Source of the DNA: Paenibacillus_AA sp045062745
GTDB taxonomy: Bacteria > Bacillota > Bacilli > Paenibacillales > NBRC-103111
Length of the DNA stretch: 64,000 nucleotides
NCBI RefSeq assembly: GCF_045062745.1
Contig: NZ_JBJGED010000018.1
Coordinates: 91,963-155,962, forward strand
Direction of reading: 5' to 3'
Position 1 is the first letter of the stretch. Each line of letters starts with the position of its first letter. This document shows positions 17,972-25,149 of the stretch, in pieces. The notes below the pieces were generated by a model. That model was not told the DNA's origin, did no database searches, and saw only the letters and a program-made list of their open reading frames with translations. The position numbers and the translations under genes are program-made.

Positions 17972-18203
17972 AGGACCAGCTGCCTTTCTGCATTGGATAA
18001 GTCCATTGTGGTCGGACCGTATGCAAAAGTAAAGCTCGCTTTGGTTGCGAGCGGCCCGCAATCTCAGGTTGCATCCAGGCTTTCTCCCCATTGCAGCAAA
18101 AATTCCGGGCTCCCTGCTGGTCGCGTTTAAATTCGAATCATCAACGGAGTGCCAATCCGAATTCCTGCACATACTAGGGAAAAATGTGTGGGGAGTGCGT
18201 GTG

Positions 18204-19331
18204 ATGAGGCGAGGCTATCGTAGCAAGGGACAAGATCGGGGACTGTCATCGGGCAGGCGAATTGCCGGGGCTGCCGTCTGGACGATCGCGCTCGTCCTGA
18301 GCGCTTGTTCGGCCGGTTCGACGTCCAAGTCGGCCTCGCAAGACCCGCCCGGGATCTTGCAGCCGAGCCAGGAGCAGCAGGAGCTGAGCGGAAGCACCGG
18401 AAGCGCAGGAAGCGCCGGGGACGCCGGCCTTAGCGGCCGTGTTCAATTCTCGACGCCTGCGAAGCAATATCGGTTTATCGTCGGGCAATCCGACCCGGCC
18501 AGCCCCATACCGGCCCCCGCCGCGACAACGGACCCGGCTTCGCCGCTTCAGGCGGCGGCCCCGGTTCCGGCTCCCGCGCCGACGCAGACACCGACGTCGC
18601 CGGCCGCCTCCGTCAAAAGCAAAAAGCCTGCCATCCCCGTGCAGCGGCAGCAGGAGCAGCAGGCTAAGCGAAAGCTTACATTGGGCGAGCTGAGGCACAA
18701 ATATTCCGACATCTTCAAAGTGAACGGCCAGCCCGGGGTCAAGCGCATTGCCCTTACGTTCGACGATGGCCCGGACCAGCTGTATACGCCGCAAATTCTG
18801 GATGTGCTGAAGGCGCATCAGGTCAAAGCGACGTTCTTCTTACTGGGGAAACGCGCCGAGGCGAACCCAAATATCGTGCAGCGAATCGTGCAGGAAGGCC
18901 ATGTAATCGGCAACCATTCCTACAGCCATCCGTTGTTCACCAAGTTGTCGGTAGAGGAGTACAAGCAGCAGATCGATCGAACCTCCGCGATCCTCCAGGC
19001 CCAAATCGGCTATACCCCGAAGCTGATTCGCCCTCCCTACGGTGAGATTACGGAGGAGCAGCTGCAGTGGACGGGCTCGAACCGGTATGTAATCGTGAAT
19101 TGGAATATCGATTCCTTGGACTGGAAAGGTCTCTCGGCCGATCAAGTCTCGCACAACATCATAAGCCATGCCAGGGGGGGCGCGATTGTGCTGCAGCATT
19201 CCGCAGGGGGAGACAAGCAAAATTTGTCCGGCACCGTAGCGGCGCTCTCGACGGTGATTTCCAAAATAAAAGCGGACGGCTACGAACTCGTAACCGTCCC
19301 GCAATTATTGAAGCTATCCAAGCAAATGTAG
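18204..19331 (+). CDS. Polysaccharide deacetylase lipoprotein (NodB homology)
   Basis: From the ATG at 18204 (GGGAG 9 bases upstream) the product is 375 residues with a lipobox LSAC (Cys about 35). A ~140-residue Ser/Ala/Pro-rich linker follows and then a C-terminal NodB domain. Metal and catalytic residues are visible: TFDDGPD (about 185-191), HSYSH (about 238-242), the RPPYG motif and LQHS near the end. It likely removes acetyl groups from peptidoglycan or another surface glycan. The long low-complexity spacer suits reaching through the wall. It converges on the 3D-domain gene with only 12 bases between and no visible terminator. Confidence 0.88.
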   Translation: MRRGYRSKGQDRGLSSGRRIAGAAVWTIALVLSACSAGSTSKSASQDPPGILQPSQEQQELSGSTGSAGSAGDAGLSGRVQFSTPAKQYRFIVGQSDPASPIPAPAATTDPASPLQAAAPVPAPAPTQTPTSPAASVKSKKPAIPVQRQQEQQAKRKLTLGELRHKYSDIFKVNGQPGVKRIALTFDDGPDQLYTPQILDVLKAHQVKATFFLLGKRAEANPNIVQRIVQEGHVIGNHSYSHPLFTKLSVEEYKQQIDRTSAILQAQIGYTPKLIRPPYGEITEEQLQWTGSNRYVIVNWNIDSLDWKGLSADQVSHNIISHARGGAIVLQHSAGGDKQNLSGTVAALSTVISKIKADGYELVTVPQLLKLSKQM

Positions 19332-19343
19332 GTACAACGTTCC

Positions 19344-20228
19344 TTAGTTCAACACGTACACTTGAACCTTTTGCAGCCCGAAGGAGTTCACGAACGATTT
19401 GGACCCGGGGATGAAAATATCGATCCGGTTGCCTTGGATCGCTCCGCCGATGTCGGTAGCTTTGGCGACGAGCGTCTGAGGCAGGCCGTTAAAGCTGTAT
19501 CCCTTGATCAAGACGCTCGAACCGAGCGGGATGACTTTCGGATCCACCGCGATCGTACCCAGCTTCAGCGCGTTCCCGTAATAGTCGAGTCCACCGTAGC
19601 CGCCGTTTTCTTCCGGCGCGTCGGAGTAGGCCGAAGCGGTTACATTCAGCACTTTCTTAAACGTGTACGATTTGCCTTGGTGATCCTGAACGGCTTGTCC
19701 GGCTTGTGCCGCCTGTGTATCGGCCGCCGCCATCGTTTGCGCCGGAGCGCTTGCCGCAGGCTTCGCTTTTGCCGCAGCTGCTGCCGTTTTGGCTTTGTTC
19801 ACGATCGGCGCTTGCTTCGCCGCAGGCGTAGCTGCCGGCGCAGTTGCGGGTGCAGGCGTTGCCTGTGGTGCCGCCGCTGCTGCAGCTTGTGCCGCTGCCG
19901 CCGCGATCGAGGCTTGAGCCGCCGCGGTCTGAGCTGCCGCCCTAGCCGCCGCCGCTTCGTTCTTCGCGATCGTGTCGATCAGTTGCGGGCGCTGCAGGTC
20001 CCAACCTGCCAGCAGGTCGAAGTGGATCGGTTCGGAAGAAATCAGGCTTATCCCATTTTGGGAATCGGCGCTCGTGGTGGCGCGGAGCGTTGCTTCCGCT
20101 GCAGGGGACTTCTCCTCATCCGGATTCAGCTTCGAAACTAGGCTTTCCGCGAAGACGGTCGTCCCGCCGACACAGAGCGCACCCAGTGCGATGGTAACCA
20201 TCGTTCTGCTGAAAAGCTTGCTTTTCAA
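19344..20228 (-). CDS. 3D-domain (MltA/YuiC-like) cell-wall protein
   Basis: The TTG at 20228 has AAAGGAG 9 bases upstream. The 294-residue product has a signal peptide (about 1-27), a very Ala-rich linker (about 90-185) and a C-terminal 3D domain named for its three Asp: ASAYSDAPEENGG, IAVDPKVIPLGS, ATDIGGAIQGNRIDIF. Related proteins are lytic-transglycosylase-like or resuscitation-type wall enzymes. The leader carries a c-di-AMP riboswitch (20251-20400), which agrees with known control of wall hydrolases by this signal. Translation coding for the Ala linker is unusually repetitive. Confidence 0.88.
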   Translation of the reverse strand: MKSKLFSRTMVTIALGALCVGGTTVFAESLVSKLNPDEEKSPAAEATLRATTSADSQNGISLISSEPIHFDLLAGWDLQRPQLIDTIAKNEAAAARAAAQTAAAQASIAAAAAQAAAAAAPQATPAPATAPAATPAAKQAPIVNKAKTAAAAAKAKPAASAPAQTMAAADTQAAQAGQAVQDHQGKSYTFKKVLNVTASAYSDAPEENGGYGGLDYYGNALKLGTIAVDPKVIPLGSSVLIKGYSFNGLPQTLVAKATDIGGAIQGNRIDIFIPGSKSFVNSFGLQKVQVYVLN

Positions 20229-20250
20229 TGTACATCGCTCCTTTTGTGTT

Positions 20251-20400
20251 GATGCCTACGAGGTTAGCTGTCGGGTTTGGGCTGAGGATACAACCCTACG
20301 TTTTCGTGAACGATTCACCCCAAACGAACGAACTCCATCCTGATTCGTTCGTACAATCCTGCGTCCCCCGCACTTTCCATCCATGAACTGGAAAGAAAGT
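20251..20400 (-). promoter_or_regulatory. c-di-AMP riboswitch (ydaO/yuaA type)
   Basis: Read on the minus strand, the conserved blocks occur in order: GCGGGGGAC (complement of 20363-20371), GGGGTGAATC (complement of 20312-20321), GTAGGG, and GCCCAAACCCGACAGC running into TAACCTCGT (ends about 20258). This is the signature of the ydaO/yuaA aptamer. It lies 25-30 bases before the TTG start of the 3D-domain gene. No separate terminator is visible after the aptamer, so control may act on translation initiation or by early termination within the aptamer's own end. Confidence 0.88.
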
Positions 20401-20474
20401 CTCGGCCGTGCTTAGTTAACAGGCTAACATACGACAACAGTAGGGAAAAACCCTAAAAATTTGGTAATTGTTTA

Positions 20475-20488
20475 TGTAAACGCTTTAG
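20475..20488. promoter_or_regulatory. Possible cre-like site
   Basis: TGTAAACGCTTTAG matches the first twelve positions of the CcpA consensus TGNAANCGNTTNCA apart from the last two. It lies upstream of the riboswitch leader of the 3D-domain gene. One-off matches are common, so this is weak. Confidence 0.25.
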
Positions 20489-20527
20489 TTTGTAAGCATT
20501 TGTAATTCTCGAGGGCGCCGGAAAGCA

Positions 20528-20555
20528 AACAAAAAAGCGCTAATTTCTTAGCGCT
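20528..20555 (-). terminator. Terminator of the orphan response regulator
   Basis: Perfect eight-base stem AGCGCTAA/TTAGCGCT with a 4-base loop, followed on the minus strand by TTTTTTG. It lies 54 bases beyond the stop at 20609. Confidence 0.85.
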
Positions 20556-20608
20556 GAGCAAAGTTTTACGGGGTTTCGAGTGTCTAGATTTGATGGTAGA
20601 AATGCCCT

Positions 20609-21328
20609 TTAAGCAAACGACTCTTTTTTGACAGGCGGCTCCAGCAGCTTGTAGCCCACATTGCGAATCGTAATGATGTATTCGGGCGTGCGGGCGTTTT
20701 TCTCGATTTTGTCGCGCAGATGGCTGATGTGGACGTCCACGATGCGCGTGTCTCCGAGGAAATGGTAGTCCCAAACCCCGTGCAGCAGCTGTTGTCGGCT
20801 GAGCACCTTGCCCCGGTGTTGGCACAGGAACGAGAGCAGCTCGAATTCCTTCGGCGTCAGCTCGATCGGATTGCCGTGCAAGAACACTTCCCGCTGCGCG
20901 GGGCGCAGCTCGAGGGGGCCGATCTCGATCGTCTCCTCCGTATTGGCCGGCAGCGTGTGGAGGCGTCTCAGAATCGCCTGGATCCGGGAGACGAGCTCCT
21001 GCGGACTGAATGGCTTCGTCATATAATCGTCCGCGCCGTTGTCGAGACCGGTGATCTTATCCGACAAGTCCTGCAGGGCGGTCAGCATGATGATCGGGAC
21101 GAGATTGCCTTGGCTGCGCAGCCTCCGGCACACTTGGATGCCGTCCAGCTTGGGCAGCATCAGATCGAGCACGATCAGATCCGGGCGAAACTGGGGCAGC
21201 ACGTCGAAGACCGCCTCCCCGTCAAACACACATTGCACCTCATATCCGACCAGCTTCAGATTGAATTCAATCAGCATGGAGATCGAGGGTTCGTCATCAA
21301 CGACAAGGATTCGTTTTTTCATCATCAT
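20609..21328 (-). CDS. OmpR-family response regulator without adjacent kinase
   Basis: The 239-residue product has a receiver domain (DD about 11-12, phospho-acceptor Asp about 55 in VLDLMLPK, Lys in TKPFSPQEL) and an OmpR winged helix (LTPKEFELLSFLC; GDTRIVDVHISHLRDKI). It resembles PhoP/WalR-type regulators. Three ATG codons in a row begin the frame; AAAGGAG is 3, 6 or 9 bases away, so the second or third is the more likely start. No histidine kinase gene is nearby and a terminator follows directly, so its kinase must be encoded elsewhere. Confidence 0.9.
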   Translation of the reverse strand: MMMKKRILVVDDEPSISMLIEFNLKLVGYEVQCVFDGEAVFDVLPQFRPDLIVLDLMLPKLDGIQVCRRLRSQGNLVPIIMLTALQDLSDKITGLDNGADDYMTKPFSPQELVSRIQAILRRLHTLPANTEETIEIGPLELRPAQREVFLHGNPIELTPKEFELLSFLCQHRGKVLSRQQLLHGVWDYHFLGDTRIVDVHISHLRDKIEKNARTPEYIITIRNVGYKLLEPPVKKESFA

Positions 21329-21461
21329 CGTCTCCTTTATGTCACAGTCTGGGTCGCAGGTGGTACCCTAACGTTAAGATTAGCTCCATTATCGCCCGGC
21401 AACGTCATGCCGATATTAATCATTCGTAAAGCGGGTGTTAAAAATCGCGGCAAATTTGTTG

Positions 21462-21467
21462 TATAAT
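21462..21467 (+). promoter_or_regulatory. -10 box of trmL
   Basis: A perfect TATAAT sits 19 bases before the TTG start of trmL; the -35 region (TTAAAA at about 21438) is weak. An in-frame ATG at 21466 lies inside this box, so the transcript should start downstream of it. Confidence 0.6.
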
Positions 21468-21486
21468 GAAACGCGAGGTGAACGCA

Positions 21487-21951
21487 TTGGCTTTTCATAT
21501 CGTCCTAGTCGAGCCGGAGATACCGGCCAATACCGGCAACATATCCCGCACTTGCGCGGCTACGGGAACATACCTGCACTTGGTGCGGCCGCTCGGATTC
21601 CAAACCGATGACAAGACGCTCAAACGGGCGGGACTCGATTACTGGCATTCCGTCAAGATCGATTACTATGACTCTTTCCAGGAGCTGCAGGCGAAGTTTC
21701 CAGATGCTCGCTATTTCTATGCGACTACCAAGGCGACCCGTCTCTATACCGAGTTTGAGTACCGGGACGGCGATTTCTTCGTATTCGGCAAGGAGACCAA
21801 GGGGCTTCCGCCGGAGCTGATCGAGGCGAACCGCGAGACATGCATTCGGATGCCGATGACGGATGCCGTCCGGTCGCTGAATTTATCCAACTCGGCGGCC
21901 ATCGTGCTGTTCGAGGGGCTTCGGCAGAACGGCTTTCTCGGCTTACATTGA
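21487..21951 (+). CDS. trmL: tRNA (cytidine/uridine-34 2'-O)-methyltransferase
   Basis: The 154-residue SPOUT methyltransferase modifies the wobble base of certain leucine tRNAs. Motifs: HIVLVEPEIPANTGNI at the start, FVFGKETKGLP, and the knot end IRMPMTDAVRSLNLSNSAA. I start at the TTG at 21487, six bases after GAGGTG. An upstream ATG at 21466 overlaps a TATAAT box, and starting there would add residues absent from homologues. The length agrees with the family (about 155-160). Confidence 0.9.
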   Translation: MAFHIVLVEPEIPANTGNISRTCAATGTYLHLVRPLGFQTDDKTLKRAGLDYWHSVKIDYYDSFQELQAKFPDARYFYATTKATRLYTEFEYRDGDFFVFGKETKGLPPELIEANRETCIRMPMTDAVRSLNLSNSAAIVLFEGLRQNGFLGLH

Positions 21952-22024
21952 TTTTTCGCGTAGAATTTCAAAAGATTCCCCTTTGTGAATGAGTCTTTAG
22001 AAGGATTTTTCATCGTGCACAGCG

Positions 22025-22037
22025 AATGATTATCATT
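22025..22037. promoter_or_regulatory. Fur-like palindrome upstream of AbrB-type gene
   Basis: AATGAT-T-ATCATT is a perfect 13-base palindrome and matches the core of the Fur box (GATAATGATTATCATTATC). It lies 42 bases before the AbrB-like start, a good operator position. Confidence 0.5.
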
Positions 22038-22078
22038 GTAATTTCGAGCTTTCTTGAGGATCCTGGGGAGGGGGAAGT

Positions 22079-22330
22079 ATGATGAGGCCTGCCGGAGTCG
22101 TACGCAAAGTAGATCAACTAGGCAGAATTGTTTTACCGAAGTCGTTAAGGAAACGTTACAAAATGAATGAAGGCGACCCTGTGGAAATTTTGGTTGCCGG
22201 GGATCAAATTTTGCTGGAGCGGTATCGCCCGAAATGTGTGTTTTGCGGAGAAATGAACGGCGTTACCGAATACCGCGAGAAGCACATTTGCGAAGGCTGC
22301 ATGGGGGAAATGGCCCAGATTCGAGCTTAA
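22079..22330 (+). CDS. AbrB/SpoVT-like regulator with C-terminal zinc-ribbon
   Basis: The 83-residue protein begins with an AbrB swapped-hairpin DNA-binding domain (VVRKVDQLGRIVLPKSLRKR; DPVEILVAGDQILLERY) and ends with two Cys pairs (CVFCG and CEGCM, about 53-75) that could bind zinc, in place of the usual C-terminal multimerisation domain. The ATG follows GGGGAGGGGG by a few bases. It has a Fur-like palindrome upstream (22025-22037) and a terminator at 22417-22464. AbrB-type proteins control transition-state genes; targets here are unknown. Confidence 0.85.
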   Translation: MMRPAGVVRKVDQLGRIVLPKSLRKRYKMNEGDPVEILVAGDQILLERYRPKCVFCGEMNGVTEYREKHICEGCMGEMAQIRA

Positions 22331-22416
22331 GCGACTTGATCTTGCGGATCCCAGCGGAATGACGAGCGAAACACCCTACACCCCAGACTCGCGCAAAAGA
22401 ATAGACGATACAAGGA

Positions 22417-22464
22417 AAGAGACGTGCTTCGTCCGGACAGGGCGAGGGCACGTCTCTTGTTTTT
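22417..22464 (+). terminator. Terminator after AbrB-like gene
   Basis: Stem AGAGACGTGC/GCACGTCTCT with a loop of about 20 bases, then TGTTTTT. It is 86 bases after the stop. Confidence 0.75.
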
Positions 22465-22502
22465 AAAGACGGCTTCACAGGGGGAGGATGGACAGTGCCG
22501 AC

Positions 22503-22611
22503 ATCTCGTGTTACTGGACGGGATAAGCGAGCTTAGGCCGAGAAAGTCGAGTTACTTGTCAGGATCCGAGACGCTAGGCGGGATAAGCCGAAAAAGTCGT
22601 GTGACTGGGGG
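22503..22611. repeat. Degenerate direct repeats, about 45-50 bases
   Basis: Three related blocks: TCTCGTGTTACTGGACGGGA at 22504, AAGTCGAGTTACTTGTCAGG at 22545, and GGCGGGATAAGCCG then AGTCGTGTGACTGG at 22577-22609. They share GGCGGGATAAGC and GTCGNGTNACT cores. No coding frame is supported across them. Confidence 0.5.
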
Positions 22612-22658
22612 TTGGAAATCGCTCCTTATTGGAGCCAGGCCTTGCGGAGACTGTTGCA

Positions 22659-22727
22659 GAGGGAAAACCTCCTTCTTTTTCCGATGAAACGGTGCCTTTT
22701 GCTTCGATGAAAGGGAAAATCTCCCTC
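22659..22727. repeat. Pair of GAGGGAAAACCTCC-like repeats left of the IS
   Basis: GAGGGAAAACCTCC (22659-22672) and AAGGGAAAATCTCCCTC (22711-22727) are spaced 52 bases apart, each followed by a pyrimidine run and a CGATGAAA-type block. The same motif occurs inverted right of the IS at 24316-24340. Confidence 0.5.
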
Positions 22728-22810
22728 TCTTTCGGTCTTTTCTTCAAAGCCCCATAATTGGAATGGAGTCATCATAGTGAAATGAATTACACTATTGGTG
22801 AAGGGGGCTG

Positions 22811-23140
22811 ATGATCATGAAAAACCCAACGATCTATGAAGAAATGCGAATGAAAGTTGCACAAGAAGCACTTAGCGGAACAAGAGCTGGGTTCTTAGCT
22901 CGAAAGTACAATGTTTCCCCAAAAACGATTTACAATTGGGTGAGTCAATATAAACAAAAATACGGAGCCGAGGCTATTCCTTCCGTGAACGAACGAATCG
23001 ATGACTCTAAGCGCCTTCAAGAACTAGAAGATAAGTACGAAAAAGCGGTAAAAATGATTGGAGAAAAAGATCTCGAAATTGAGATTCTCCGTGACCTCGT
23101 AAAAAAGAGCAACCCCGCTTACAAGAAAGACTCGAAATAG
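22811..23140 (+). CDS. IS3-family transposase OrfA
   Basis: The 109-residue product has an N-terminal helix-turn-helix (about 10-50; AGFLARKYNVSPKTIYNWVSQ) that binds the IS ends and a C-terminal leucine-zipper-like coiled coil (KRLQELEDKYEKAVKMI; EKDLEIEILRDLV). Its gene contains the -1 frameshift signal A AAA AAG at 23101-23107, read as Val-Lys-Lys in this frame, 33 bases before its stop, so a fraction of ribosomes should make the OrfAB fusion. A second in-frame ATG lies two codons in. The start follows GAAGGGGGCTG. Confidence 0.9.
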   Translation: MIMKNPTIYEEMRMKVAQEALSGTRAGFLARKYNVSPKTIYNWVSQYKQKYGAEAIPSVNERIDDSKRLQELEDKYEKAVKMIGEKDLEIEILRDLVKKSNPAYKKDSK

Positions 23141-24078
23141 CCGACAAATACATGAAGCGGGGCTTTGCTGCAGCACTCGTGTTGCGCTTGGTCGGCGTGA
23201 ACGAATCGACTTACTATGCACGAAAGAAACGGAAATTAGAGCGGCGCGGTCGCAGAGAAAAAACGATTTCTGCCGGTCGCCCGTTCCCTGAGTATTCCCT
23301 GACGAAAGACGGTAAAAAGATCAGCGACGCCCAGATCGAAGAATGGCTAATGGAACTCGTCGAAGGCGAAGAACAAGGCTATGGGTACCGAAACCTTGCT
23401 CATGCGTTGTACATGCAAAAGGGACTCCTTTTGAACCATAAGAAGGCCTACCGACTTTGTAAGAAGTTAGGCCTCCTGCATACGCAGCGGAAGAAGAAGT
23501 TTAAGTATCCTCGGCGCTTACCCAAAAACCGAGTCGTTACAGGACCGAACCAGCTATGGCAAATGGACATTAAATACGGATATGTAGCAGGGTACGATAG
23601 CTTTTTCTTTCTATTCGACATCATTGATGTGTTTGACCGAGCGATTGTAGGTTACCATGTTGGCTCAAGTTGTGATGCTAAAGACGTTTGTGCAGCCGTG
23701 AAGCGAGCGTTACTGGCGCGAATACAACCTGGAGAAGAGAAGCCTGTCCTGCGTACAGACAATGGACCTCAATTTTTGAGCAATCGGTTTGGTGAACTGT
23801 GTCTGGAAGATGAGCAAAACCCGCTCATTCACGAGCGGATCCCGCCCAAAACACCAAACCTGAATGCTTACATTGAATCCTTCCACAGCAACATTGAGTG
23901 GGACTTGTTCTCAAGAGAAGAGTTTAACACCTTTGAAGAAGCGTACCAGGCCGTCCATCAATACATCGAGTTTTACAACCAAAGACGCTTTCATGGCAGC
24001 TTAAAGCGAATGAGTCCTGTTCAATTCCACGAAGCATGGAAAGCAGATAAATTGCCAGAGATTAAAATCGCTGTATGA
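23107..24078 (+). CDS. IS3-family transposase OrfB, made as OrfAB fusion
   Basis: This DDE integrase-like domain carries the catalytic triad in MDIKYG, RTDNGPQF and the Glu of NAYIESFHS, and ends with the usual FYNQRRFHGSLKRMSP block. The frame is open from the slippery heptamer at 23101 (continuing GAG CAA CCC) to the stop at 24078, so it can be made as a fusion with OrfA; an internal ATG at 23152 is the first conventional start. No frameshift or truncation is seen, so the element may still be active. Confidence 0.9.
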   Translation, partial: EQPRLQERLEIADKYMKRGFAAALVLRLVGVNESTYYARKKRKLERRGRREKTISAGRPFPEYSLTKDGKKISDAQIEEWLMELVEGEEQGYGYRNLAHALYMQKGLLLNHKKAYRLCKKLGLLHTQRKKKFKYPRRLPKNRVVTGPNQLWQMDIKYGYVAGYDSFFFLFDIIDVFDRAIVGYHVGSSCDAKDVCAAVKRALLARIQPGEEKPVLRTDNGPQFLSNRFGELCLEDEQNPLIHERIPPKTPNLNAYIESFHSNIEWDLFSREEFNTFEEAYQAVHQYIEFYNQRRFHGSLKRMSPVQFHEAWKADKLPEIKIAV

Positions 24079-24138
24079 AGCCCGTCAAGGCCCGCAGAGC
24101 GGTTTACTTTAGCCTTGACGGAGTGAGGATACCATCCA

Positions 24139-24380
24139 ACACTTTTTTACAATCCTCCGGCCCATTTGGCCGGGGACGGCACACGCCGAGTGACGGGGTG
24201 CAGGGGGCGTGCTCCCTGCAAAAAAAAGGAATACTACGACAAACCGAGTAATTCACAACATGACTCCAAAATTAAGGGGCCGAGCCGATTTCGCCCTCCT
24301 TACTTGTAAAGTGGGGGAGGTTTTCCCGAGGTTTTCCCTCCCTCCGTTGGAGCGATAGCCCTCGTAATCCCATAACCTCG
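24139..24380. other. Gene-less stretch right of the IS
   Basis: No gene is supported. It holds a CCGGCC-N5-GGCCGG hairpin (24158-24174) and a GCAGGG/CCCTGC hairpin ending in eight A (about 24200-24229). Inverted copies of the GGAGGTTTTCCC motif also lie here, at 24316-24327 and 24328-24340. Confidence 0.45.
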
Positions 24381-25058
24381 TTAATTGAAGTAATTCAACA
24401 CCCCGTGCGCGAGCTCGTAGTTCAGAATACGCTCTCTCTTGCCTCGTTCGGCCGAAACTAACCAACCTTTGTCGCACAGCTTCGCGAGCATCAATCCCGC
24501 CGTTTTGGCGTCGATGTCGAAATGCTTCACCACATCCATCCGGCGTATGGGCCGAGCGATGGTGATGGCCAGTCGGATCAGCTCCTTTTCGGCCAGCTGG
24601 GCGCGGGAGACGGGAGGAGGGCTCGACTGGTAACGAGCGAGCACCATGCGGAGCAGAGCGATACAGAGCTCCGGCCGCTGCTCCACATCGTCGTAGGCGA
24701 AAGAAATCACGTGGTAGCCCATGGCGTGTAGGAACGTTTCCCGGTTGAGCTCATTGGAATACTTGGGGCGATCCATGTCGCGGACATGGGTGTTGAATCC
24801 CTTGATTTCGATCAACAGCTTAACCAGGCCGTTCAGCGGCAGCCAGGCGAAATCCGCGAAGTATGATCTACCCCGCCAATCCATCACTTCATACTCCGGG
24901 TGCAAATTCTCGAAATGTCCAACCAAGAGCCACCAGATCTGGCGTAAGAACAAAATCTCTGCGTGCCGATGCCCCCGTTCCAGTCTGCTGCGGCGTTCAC
25001 CCGTCCTTTTTTGCAAATGCCCTTCAATAAAAGCTTTATGCTGCTCCTCGAATGACAA
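24381..25058 (-). CDS. PD-(D/E)XK nuclease-like domain fused to winged helix
   Basis: The TTG at 25058 has AAGGAGG 7 bases upstream. The 225-residue product has a central block reading like a Vsr/DUF559-type PD-(D/E)XK nuclease: Asp in SYFADFAWLPL (about 69), then LLIEIKGF with Glu and Lys (about 83-87), then FLHAMGYHVISFAYDDV. The last ~70 residues look like a winged helix (MDVVKHFDIDAKTAGLMLAK; CDKGWLVSAERGKRERI). A DNA-binding, possibly DNA-cutting protein is inferred. Its leader carries a complete terminator between promoter and gene. It lies next to an IS in accessory DNA. Confidence 0.65.
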   Translation of the reverse strand: MSFEEQHKAFIEGHLQKRTGERRSRLERGHRHAEILFLRQIWWLLVGHFENLHPEYEVMDWRGRSYFADFAWLPLNGLVKLLIEIKGFNTHVRDMDRPKYSNELNRETFLHAMGYHVISFAYDDVEQRPELCIALLRMVLARYQSSPPPVSRAQLAEKELIRLAITIARPIRRMDVVKHFDIDAKTAGLMLAKLCDKGWLVSAERGKRERILNYELAHGVLNYFN

Positions 25059-25080
25059 ATAAAAACCTCCTTATAAAAAT

Positions 25081-25127
25081 AAAAAACGCCCCAAACACGC
25101 CGCTACACAGCGTTTATTCGGGACGTT
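25081..25127 (-). terminator. Leader terminator hairpin before the nuclease-like gene
   Basis: On the minus strand AACGTCCC pairs with GGGGCGTT, an inner AAACGC pairs with GCGTGTTT, and six T follow (complement of 25081-25086). The T run is 22 bases before the TTG start, and a TATAAT box lies just upstream at 25144-25149, so the hairpin is in the gene's own leader. Confidence 0.75.
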
Positions 25128-25143
25128 CTTCGTCTTGGTTGCT

Positions 25144-25149
25144 ATTATA
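25144..25149 (-). promoter_or_regulatory. -10 box of the nuclease-like gene
   Basis: TATAAT on the minus strand (complement of 25144-25149); the -35 region about 18 bases further up (TGGAAA) is weak. Transcription from here would pass straight through the leader hairpin. Confidence 0.5.

Larger units (their letters stand above)
22759..24138 (+). mobile_element. IS3-family insertion sequence (IS150-like)
   Basis: The element is about 1380 bases with imperfect terminal inverted repeats: TGGAATGGAGTCATCA at 22759-22774 against the complement TGGATGGTATCCTCAC of 24123-24138. It encodes overlapping orfA (22811) and orfB in the -1 frame, with the slippery A AAA AAG at 23101-23107. Its coding DNA is visibly more AT-rich than the surroundings. 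No clear target duplication is seen, so the exact ends may be off by a few bases. Confidence 0.85.

Noticed and set aside
21466..21468. ATG at 21466 as the start of trmL
   Set aside because: It overlaps a perfect TATAAT box, so it would not be on the transcript. The TTG at 21487 follows a GAGGTG site and fits the family N-terminus.
24195..24229. GCAGGG/CCCTGC hairpin near 24200-24229 as a plus-strand terminator
   Set aside because: It is followed by A, not T, on the plus strand; on the minus strand the T run comes before the hairpin, so neither direction fits an intrinsic terminator.
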